Positions 1-4,711 of a stretch of 64,000 bases of DNA are shown here, piece after piece (the stretch's first letter is position 1; every line of letters begins with the position of its first letter). A program made the translations under genes and the position numbers. Source of the DNA: a virus; the IMG/VR virus record IMGVR_UViG_3300043449_001732, positions 1 to 64,000 of that record; one strand, written 5' to 3'. The notes below the pieces were generated by a model. The model was not told the origin of the DNA and did no database searches. It saw only the letters and a list, made by a program, of their open reading frames with translations.

Positions 1-4
1 TAGT

Positions 5-364
5 TTAGATCAAGCCGAGAATCCTAAGCCAGGAGTCGGGATGATCTGGTTCGACTTCGTCTCCACAGGGAGTAAGGCAACAGCTGTCGAACGTCCACTC
101 TTCGATCTCTTCGTTGGTTGGGATGTCGTACCATCCTTCGAGATCTTCCTTGTCCTGCGCTGAGTAGTTGCCACCGGCTGGGATCCAGTAGCAACGGAGG
201 ATTCCACGCTTGTTTCGGTAGACGTTACCAGTGCAGGCGATGGCGCCTTTGGGTGCGTCTTGGAAGTCTGCATAGGCTTGGTACTGTTCTGAAGCTTCGT
301 CTGGACCACAGGGTTCGTAGCCGAAAGCGTCTGCGATGAGCAGTTGTTCAGGTTGAAGAGACAT
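5..364 (-). CDS. Hypothetical early protein, 119 aa
   Basis: Not recognised. The protein is acidic, soluble-looking and has five cysteines, two of them adjacent near residue 94. The ATG is preceded on the minus strand by a GGAGA ribosome binding site about nine bases upstream, which supports this start. It is the last gene of the leftward small-gene cluster inside the window. A second long frame (10-525) runs over nearly all of it. Confidence 0.75.
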   Translation of the reverse strand: MSLQPEQLLIADAFGYEPCGPDEASEQYQAYADFQDAPKGAIACTGNVYRNKRGILRCYWIPAGGNYSAQDKEDLEGWYDIPTNEEIEEWTFDSCCLTPCGDEVEPDHPDSWLRILGLI

Positions 365-525
365 GAGATGAGATCTCCGATGAGTGTGATTGAGATTGAG
401 ATGAGCGTGATGATGACAATAACAATGTCGTCAACCGTGTCGAATCGATGTCGATTGACAGTTGTTATAGACATAGTTGACGAGTTGTCATCCCGTCTTT
501 CAGTGCGTTGAGTTGATTTGGTCAT
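10..525 (-). CDS. Possible overlapping membrane protein, 171 aa
   Basis: Not recognised and uncertain. Its ATG lies two bases after the stop of the 528-731 gene, as expected for translational coupling. Residues about 32-57 form a hydrophobic segment rich in Ile and Leu (DDIVIVIITLISISITLIG), a likely membrane helix. The remaining C-terminal part is Ser/Thr/Gln-rich and lies entirely inside the 5-364 gene in another frame, so it may be chance open frame. The first ~55 codons lie outside that overlap and are the best supported part. Confidence 0.35.
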   Translation of the reverse strand: MTKSTQRTERRDDNSSTMSITTVNRHRFDTVDDIVIVIITLISISITLIGDLISCLFNLNNCSSQTLSATNPVVQTKLQNSTKPMQTSKTHPKAPSPALVTSTETSVESSVATGSQPVATTQRRTRKISKDGTTSQPTKRSKSGRSTAVALLPVETKSNQIIPTPGLGFSA

Positions 526-527
526 GG

Positions 528-731
528 TTAATCACCGTAATGGATTGATGGGTAAACGTAACGCTCATTGTAATGATCGCAGGCATTGCGTTCCTCTACT
601 GAGATGTCGTCAATGCCATCCCAATCAGATTGATTGGATTCACGCATGGCTTGCTCTTGTTCATAGGCAAGGTCTGCCAATGCATCAAGCAAGTCAGCGT
701 TACGTTGTTCGTCAATGAAGTTGATGTCCAT
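528..731 (-). CDS. Hypothetical acidic early protein, 67 aa
   Basis: Not recognised. The protein is strongly acidic and rich in Asp, Glu and Asn, with no membrane segment or motif I can name. Small acidic proteins of this sort are common in phage early operons, where some bind host enzymes or mimic DNA; that role is only an analogy here. It sits between the 10-525 frame and a non-coding stretch with a strong hairpin. Confidence 0.7.
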   Translation of the reverse strand: MDINFIDEQRNADLLDALADLAYEQEQAMRESNQSDWDGIDDISVEERNACDHYNERYVYPSIHYGD

Positions 732-789
732 TGGTTGAGTTGAGATGGAACGGTGAGCAGTTTAACGTCTTACTCAGGACGTGAGTAGG

Positions 790-811
790 ATCACCCCATT
801 GTGGGGTGATT
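790..811. repeat. Intergenic hairpin (possible terminator)
   Basis: Inverted repeat ATCACCCC / GGGGTGAT with a short loop, in the gap between the 528-731 and 874-1089 genes. There is no clear T-run on either side, so it could be a processing or stability hairpin rather than an intrinsic terminator. Confidence 0.5.
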
Positions 812-873
812 GATAGTACGGAGGTACTTCTTCTACTTGGAATCCTAATAACCGTTGTTTATCAAGAAAACAA

Positions 874-1089
874 CTAAGGCCTTACCTCCTTAACAGCCAT
901 TATCTGTGGCGCTGGCTGTTGCAGAGGGGGCCGGGGGGTTGTGTTAAAGATGTTGTTGCTAGACCCATGGGGGATACCAATAGTTACATCTGTCCCATCC
1001 TTACGGATGGAGATAATAACCTTGCCATCCCTGGTAATCACTGAGACGTGATCTGGGTTAGCAACATCGAATTGGTTGAGGAGTTCCAT
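874..1089 (-). CDS. Hypothetical early protein, 71 aa
   Basis: Not recognised. The N-terminal half (VSVITRDGKVIISIRKDGT) is predicted beta-rich with alternating hydrophobic residues; the C-terminal half is Pro/Asn-rich and probably disordered. It starts with ATG just after an AACTCC-rich leader and belongs to the leftward small-gene cluster. Confidence 0.65.
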   Translation of the reverse strand: MELLNQFDVANPDHVSVITRDGKVIISIRKDGTDVTIGIPHGSSNNIFNTTPRPPLQQPAPQIMAVKEVRP

Positions 1090-1184
1090 GGAGTTGTGTT
1101 AGTGCTGAGTTAGGTTACATGCTGGTTGCTAGCTATGCAACAACGCATGTGGTGTGGTGCTAAAGCGGTACGCTACCTGTGGTG

Positions 1185-1526
1185 TTACCTCAGGTACAAG
1201 TACGATCCTGCATAGTCACAGTTGTGTAAACAGGTTTCAAATGATTGATCATCCAGTAACAGGTACCTGGCATGTTTCGCTGGTGCTTGCCATGATGCAG
1301 GCTTATAGAGAGTCCCTGTTTGCCTTGCGACAAATGCATGGACCGATCTGCCTTCATTCCTGGTACCAGGGTTAGCGACATGGATGATCTTGTAGTACTT
1401 GACGCCGCGCTTAACTTCGAAAGCTATCGGGCTGTTGTACTGTTTGTAGAATTTCTCTTGGAGCGTATCGCAGAGTTCCTGGATACGATCTTCGATAAGT
1501 TTGGTGTTAGCGCTGAGTGTTGTCAT
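1185..1526 (-). CDS. Hypothetical early protein, 113 aa
   Basis: Not recognised. An upstream extension of the frame exists, but the ATG at 1526 (MTTLSANTKLIEDRIQ) gives a natural amphipathic N-terminus and follows a purine-rich leader, so I use it. The middle (YYKIIHVANPGT) looks like a compact beta-rich domain. The start overlaps the end of the 1507-1704 membrane-protein gene, suggesting coupled translation. Confidence 0.7.
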   Translation of the reverse strand: MTTLSANTKLIEDRIQELCDTLQEKFYKQYNSPIAFEVKRGVKYYKIIHVANPGTRNEGRSVHAFVARQTGTLYKPASWQAPAKHARYLLLDDQSFETCLHNCDYAGSYLYLR

Positions 1527-1704
1527 GGTGTTGGGCAGGAGTTTGGTTGGTGATATCCATGCCGACCACTGCACCTGCGGTGAGTGCGGCAATGATTAGT
1601 GACAGGGCTGCCACGCAGATCTTACTAAGGCGAGTCTCATGAGACGCATAGTAAGAATCAAGGTGGACAAAACGCCCTGGTGCCAAATGTACTATATGTT
1701 TCAT
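1507..1704 (-). CDS. Small single-pass membrane protein, 65 aa
   Basis: Not recognised by family. Residues about 28-48 (VAALSLIIAALTAGAVVG) form one clear membrane helix preceded by positively charged residues, predicting a small inner-membrane protein. ATG at 1704 is chosen because the longer frame upstream runs through a repeated hairpin element. The end overlaps the 1185-1526 gene by about 20 bases. Confidence 0.65.
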   Translation of the reverse strand: MKHIVHLAPGRFVHLDSYYASHETRLSKICVAALSLIIAALTAGAVVGMDITNQTPAQHHDNTQR

Positions 1705-1730
1705 ATGTAGTTGAGCCGAAGGTTTGATGC

Positions 1731-1775
1731 AGGATATTGAGTCCTGCAGTGAAGGCCCGTAGGCCCTCAGTGCAA
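1731..1775 (-). repeat. Intercistronic two-hairpin repeat, type 2, copy 1
   Basis: On the minus-strand RNA this holds an AGGGCC-TACG-GGCCTT stem capped by a UNCG-type tetraloop and an AGGA/TCCT stem. A near-identical copy lies at 2307-2350. The G-U pair in the stem forms only on the leftward transcript, supporting a role in the RNA of this operon. Confidence 0.65.
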
Positions 1776-1778
1776 GAG

Positions 1779-1979
1779 TCATAAGGTGCGCTTATCTAAG
1801 CAATAGTATGCGTCGCCTAAAAAGCTACGCATGTATATGAGTTGATGCCCTGGCTTTGCTGGGCATGTCTTGACGTAGTGCTTATTGAGTAGTTGCTGTG
1901 CTCCAGCAGATAGCAGCATGCCTGCTCCTGCGCCCATAACAATGGCAAGCATAGAGTTTTGAAATGTGTTGGAGTTCAT
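1779..1979 (-). CDS. Small membrane protein, 66 aa
   Basis: Not recognised. ATG at 1979 gives MNSNTFQNSMLAIVMG followed by a Gly/Ala-rich hydrophobic helix (residues ~9-26), then a basic Cys-containing tail (HYVKTCPAKPGHQ). It is probably anchored in the membrane with the tail outside the bilayer. It lies between two copies of the type-2 hairpin repeat. Confidence 0.65.
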   Translation of the reverse strand: MNSNTFQNSMLAIVMGAGAGMLLSAGAQQLLNKHYVKTCPAKPGHQLIYMRSFLGDAYYCLDKRTL

Positions 1980-2007
1980 GTCAGTAGTGTGATGATGTTG
2001 AAAGAGA

Positions 2008-2280
2008 TTACATGCACTGGAGCTTACGCTCAAGTTCCATGTCGATGGAGTAATGATAGTAGTCTTCCATCTCCATGAGCATCTCCTTCATGCTTGTTGG
2101 CACTCCACTGCCAAGCGTACGTACGTCACGGTCTAGCCACTCTTGCCATTCGGCATCGGTGTCTGGGTCGAATGTATTCCACAGCTTCTCAAAGTGAAGC
2201 TGCGTTGATTCGCCGCCATACCATGTGACACGATACTGTTGCTCGGCGGATGGTTTGTAGACAAGTGCTGGTGTTGTCAT
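2008..2280 (-). CDS. Hypothetical early protein, 90 aa
   Basis: Not recognised. The protein is acidic and Trp-rich, with a WQEWLDRDVR segment, and contains no visible catalytic motif or membrane helix. The start ATG (MTTPALVYKPSAEQQYRV) is followed by a mixed beta/alpha sequence typical of small phage proteins that bind host factors. Function is unknown. Confidence 0.75.
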   Translation of the reverse strand: MTTPALVYKPSAEQQYRVTWYGGESTQLHFEKLWNTFDPDTDAEWQEWLDRDVRTLGSGVPTSMKEMLMEMEDYYHYSIDMELERKLQCM

Positions 2281-2306
2281 GGTTGAGTTGAAATGAAGTT
2301 AATAAC

Positions 2307-2350
2307 AGGATGTTGAGTCCTGCAGAAAAGGCCCGTAGGCCCTTAGTGCA
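2307..2350 (-). repeat. Intercistronic two-hairpin repeat, type 2, copy 2
   Basis: Second copy of the 1731-1775 element. On the minus-strand RNA it forms AAGGGCC-TACG-GGCCTTT plus an AGGA/TCCT stem. It lies between the 2008-2280 and 2355-2543 genes. Confidence 0.65.
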
Positions 2351-2354
2351 GAAG

Positions 2355-2543
2355 TCAGACTTCAGTCTTAGGTGTGATAACGAATGCCATGTCGTTCGGC
2401 ATCATGAGTGCTGCCGCACGGATACGATACTCGATCAGCTTGGCACTGACAGTGGACATGTTAGGTGCCTTGGCATTCTCGATAGCTTTAGCAGAGAGCT
2501 TTAGCAGATCAGCAGTGTTCTTACGCAGGTTGAGTGCAGTCAT
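2355..2543 (-). CDS. Hypothetical helical early protein, 62 aa
   Basis: Not recognised. The sequence is almost entirely helix-forming with Ala, Leu and Lys (DLLKLSAKAIENAKAP) and no cysteines. It is flanked by the type-1 and type-2 hairpin repeats. Confidence 0.7.
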   Translation of the reverse strand: MTALNLRKNTADLLKLSAKAIENAKAPNMSTVSAKLIEYRIRAAALMMPNDMAFVITPKTEV

Positions 2544-2560
2544 GTTGAGTTGATTTGTAA

Positions 2561-2617
2561 GCCACCCTCAGTGGGTGGCAATACTGAGTGGAGGGTTCGA
2601 CCCTCCGGCATCACGCC
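2561..2617 (-). repeat. Intercistronic double-hairpin element, type 1, copy R3
   Basis: Two stems: GCCACCC/GGGTGGC (2561-2579) and GGAGGG-TTCGA-CCCTCC (2590-2606), followed by the shared GGCATCACGCC tail. It shares the second stem with copy R1 while the first stem differs in sequence but keeps pairing. Confidence 0.7.
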
Positions 2618-2623
2618 TGGTAC

Positions 2624-2815
2624 TCAGTTGGTCTTGTAGCTATTGGCTGCACACCAGGCCATGTGGACCTCGTGCGCATCCTTAGGCCAGTCGTGGCTAG
2701 CACATTGCTGTGCAGTTGCTTGATCTAGTTGGTGCAATGTCACTTGGGTGCCAATGCCAATCAAGATCGCAAAGCCACAGATGGTTGGGGCTACGGCTGG
2801 GAATTGATACTTCAT
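2624..2815 (-). CDS. Small membrane protein, 63 aa
   Basis: Not recognised. ATG at 2815 (MKYQFPAVAPTICG) is the likely start; the longer frame upstream only translates repeat R2. Residues ~8-24 form a hydrophobic helix (VAPTICGFAILIGIG), then a polar Cys/His/Trp-containing tail (CASHDWPKDAHEVHMAWC). It could be a small inner-membrane protein. Confidence 0.65.
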   Translation of the reverse strand: MKYQFPAVAPTICGFAILIGIGTQVTLHQLDQATAQQCASHDWPKDAHEVHMAWCAANSYKTN

Positions 2816-2829
2816 GGTGCTGAGTTGAT

Positions 2830-2893
2830 GTGCGGTACCCATCTCCGCTGAGGGTAATTGTTGAGTGGGGGATTCGATCCCCCGGCTCACGCC
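2830..2893 (-). repeat. Intercistronic double-hairpin element, type 1, copy R2
   Basis: Stem 1 TACCC/GGGTA (2836-2856) and stem 2 GGGGGA-TTCGA-TCCCCC (2867-2883). Compared with R1 the second stem carries paired substitutions that keep it intact. Confidence 0.75.
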
Positions 2894-2899
2894 TTGTAC

Positions 2900-2968
2900 T
2901 TAACGTTGACCTGCCTTAGCAAGTGCAGCCATAACTGCACATGCGGTCAGGAAAATAACGAATTCCAC
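2900..2968 (-). CDS. 22-aa hydrophobic microprotein
   Basis: A very short frame, GTG start at 2968, encoding MEFVIFLTACAVMAALAKAG plus two residues. An AGGAG ribosome binding site lies six bases before the GTG. The peptide is one membrane helix with a basic end. It sits exactly between two copies of the double-hairpin element, as the other cistrons do, which supports it as a real gene. Function unknown. Confidence 0.5.
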   Translation of the reverse strand: MEFVIFLTACAVMAALAKAGQR

Positions 2969-2982
2969 AGGAATCTCCTGTT

Positions 2983-3047
2983 GTGCGGTACCCATCTCCG
3001 CTGAGGGTAATAGTTGAGTGGAGGGTTCGACCCTCCGGCATCACGCC
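2983..3047 (-). repeat. Intercistronic double-hairpin element, type 1, copy R1
   Basis: Stem 1 TACCC/GGGTA (2989-3009) and stem 2 GGAGGG-TTCGA-CCCTCC (3020-3036), ending in GGCATCACGCC. Nearly identical to R2 over 64 bases apart from compensatory changes. Confidence 0.75.
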
Positions 3048-3050
3048 TAG

Positions 3051-3242
3051 TCAGATGACCATCTCAACGTCGGACTCCATCATCTCAGCGAATGTGAGAA
3101 GTTGGATGTTGTTAGTTCCCTGGACACCATCGTTCAACTCTGGTGAGTTGTGGATGTAATCCAGTTGTGCGGCGTTCTCTAGCGCTTCTTCCTTGCAGAA
3201 GTAAACGCTGTGTTGTACGCCGTTGAGGATTACGTAGAACAC
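3051..3242 (-). CDS. Hypothetical early protein, 63 aa
   Basis: Not recognised. I place the start at GTG 3242, which follows a GGAG site at eight bases; the open frame upstream passes through repeat R4 and the neighbouring gene. The protein begins beta-rich (MFYVILNGVQHSVYF) and ends acidic (TFAEMMESDVEMVI). Confidence 0.6.
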   Translation of the reverse strand: MFYVILNGVQHSVYFCKEEALENAAQLDYIHNSPELNDGVQGTNNIQLLTFAEMMESDVEMVI

Positions 3243-3258
3243 GTAAGTGTCTCCGTAG

Positions 3259-3318
3259 TGTGGTGCCCATCTCCACAGGGGGCAAGTGCTGGACCAGGGT
3301 TTGCACCTGGTCACCCGC
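3259..3318 (-). repeat. Intercistronic double-hairpin element, type 1, copy R4
   Basis: Divergent copy: stem 1 TGCCC/GGGCA (3264-3284), stem 2 GACCAGG/CCTGGTC (3292-3312). Same architecture and CATCTCC loop as R1 and R2, but both stems differ by paired changes. Confidence 0.65.
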
Positions 3319-3327
3319 TTTAACGGA

Positions 3328-3555
3328 TCAGCATCCAAGCATCTCGTCCACGTAGGACTTGATGACCTGGAGGTGGTCTCGGTTAAGTGTCTGGCTACGG
3401 CCATACTCAAGCAGGTCAAGGACCTGGAGCATGACGTTATCGCCAGCCTCTTCACGAGACGGTACGCCACACATGTCGAAGATCTCATCACGTGACATCT
3501 CAGTGATGTCGACGCAATCGATCTGACGAACGGTGGCGATGGTGGTGATGGTCAC
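3328..3555 (-). CDS. Hypothetical early protein, 75 aa
   Basis: Not recognised. GTG at 3555 follows a GGAG site and gives MTITTIATVRQIDCVDITE; a longer TTG-started frame to 3609 is less likely. The C-terminal part (VMLQVLDLLEYGRSQTLNRD) is helical. No catalytic motif is visible. Confidence 0.65.
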   Translation of the reverse strand: MTITTIATVRQIDCVDITEMSRDEIFDMCGVPSREEAGDNVMLQVLDLLEYGRSQTLNRDHLQVIKSYVDEMLGC

Positions 3556-3644
3556 GGTGTTACTCCGTAGGGTGAGCTTGGTCTTACACTGCTGGAGTGC
3601 AGCTGCCAAGGTCGTGACCGACCGCCGATATGTCTGCTGCGTTT

Positions 3645-3688
3645 AACGTCCAGCTTGACGTTTTAATCCCGACCTTTCACGTCGGGAT
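3645..3688. repeat. Two consecutive hairpins in a gene-free stretch
   Basis: AACGTC/GACGTT (3645-3662) and ATCCCGAC/GTCGGGAT (3666-3688). They lie upstream of the 3328-3555 gene in a ~240-base gap (3610-3851). The rest of the gap has no convincing gene; a further CCCCTGG/CCAGGGG hairpin lies near 3826-3840. Confidence 0.5.
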
Positions 3689-3851
3689 AGACACATAATA
3701 TCCGGTGGACATTAGCCAACTGTTCTATTTGAACACAGGTGTGCTAAGATGCCGGCGCCCCATATGCGCGGTGAAATAGTACGGAATTGTGTTGATTTAC
3801 ACACATTGAGGGCTATATAAACCCCTGGTTGCCCAGGGGAAGATGTAACCG

Positions 3852-4121
3852 TCAACCAATGCAGGTTGCTTCGATAACTAATGCGTGATCAAATGGTCGG
3901 CGTGTAATCCACACCTTCCATATCACGTCGTTATCCATGTACCGATCGCATTCCTCAAGTTCCTCAAGAAGGAACTTAATCACTCTGCTCGCTGTCCAGC
4001 CACTGGCTCGTAATACACCTGGCTTCATGACAACCTTCTTGCTTGCTCGCAGCGCAAATGCTGCATCGCAAAGCCTGAACGTCATGTCGCGATCGTTGAT
4101 TGTCGTAATAACCGTTGACAT
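3852..4121 (-). CDS. Hypothetical early protein, 89 aa
   Basis: Not recognised. Mixed alpha/beta sequence with a central helix (RVIKFLLEELEECDRYM) and basic N-terminal half. It is the first gene of the leftward operon after the 4122-4395 control region, so it may be the first expressed. Confidence 0.7.
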   Translation of the reverse strand: MSTVITTINDRDMTFRLCDAAFALRASKKVVMKPGVLRASGWTASRVIKFLLEELEECDRYMDNDVIWKVWITRRPFDHALVIEATCIG

Positions 4122-4219
4122 TGAACTAACTTGCGGTGGTATCCTGCGTTCTACGGATGCGCAGCCCCCGGTAAACTTATCTACCTACCACCCATTCTTT
4201 TTTTTCTTCCCACATTTCA

Positions 4220-4310
4220 CTTAGGTTGGGTGTTGTGAGAAGCGTCAGGAAATTTTGTTTCCTATTTTGACCTATATAGGGGCTTTACTTTGAAGTAAAC
4301 TTTGATTTGT
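4220..4310 (-). promoter_or_regulatory. Possible control region of the leftward early operon
   Basis: The 4122-4395 gap has no gene. It contains three inverted repeats in a row: AGGAAA/TTTCCT, the palindrome CCTATATAGG and TTTACTT/AAGTAAA. On the minus strand GTTTAC, a 16-base spacer and TATATA resemble a sigma-70 promoter facing the small-gene operon. The palindromes could be operators. Inference from pattern only. Confidence 0.35.
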
Positions 4311-4352
4311 GTACGTAAAATACCCGTTTACCCCAAATTTTTACACAAAAAA

Positions 4353-4373
4353 GCCGGGGTGTTTAGCCCCGGT
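4353..4373 (-). terminator. Intrinsic terminator after the 4396-4608 gene
   Basis: CCGGGG/CCCCGG hairpin followed on the minus strand by six T residues (GGCTTTTTTG). It lies just downstream of the leftward 70-aa gene. Confidence 0.8.
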
Positions 4374-4395
4374 AATTTCAAAGTCTCAAAAATTT

Positions 4396-4608
4396 CTAAT
4401 TCCCTTTTTGCCGCTTATATGCCAACGTTGCATTCATCGCTTTTGTGAAGGCTTCCTCGTCGGGAAGCTCATAGGCAAGCTCTTTTTTGGCTTCGGTTAC
4501 AAAATCACGTACCTCAAAAGAGTCGCGGCCTTCACGTGCAAGTGACAAGGCCTTATCTTTGATGGCTTCGAGACCTTCAACTCGTTTTTGCCGTTTACCA
4601 GCGTCCAT
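4396..4608 (-). CDS. Hypothetical helical charged protein, 70 aa
   Basis: Not recognised. Highly charged and helical throughout (EGLEAIKDKALSLAREGRD), with Lys/Arg and Glu in alternation, likely a small coiled or DNA/RNA-binding protein. It is a leftward single gene with its own terminator, divergent from the rightward late block that starts at 4712. Confidence 0.75.
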   Translation of the reverse strand: MDAGKRQKRVEGLEAIKDKALSLAREGRDSFEVRDFVTEAKKELAYELPDEEAFTKAMNATLAYKRQKGN

Positions 4609-4711
4609 CCCTGGTGCAAATTAAAGTTATTCTTTAAATATAGCGTCACTACGTCCGGGATTTGTAAACAATAGAATGACAAAAGATAAAAGACACAAGT
4701 AATAACAGCTC

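Noticed and set aside
3051-3491. Full 146-aa version of the 3051-3242 gene
   Set aside because: The upstream part crosses a non-coding repeat and another gene; a ribosome site supports the shorter GTG start.
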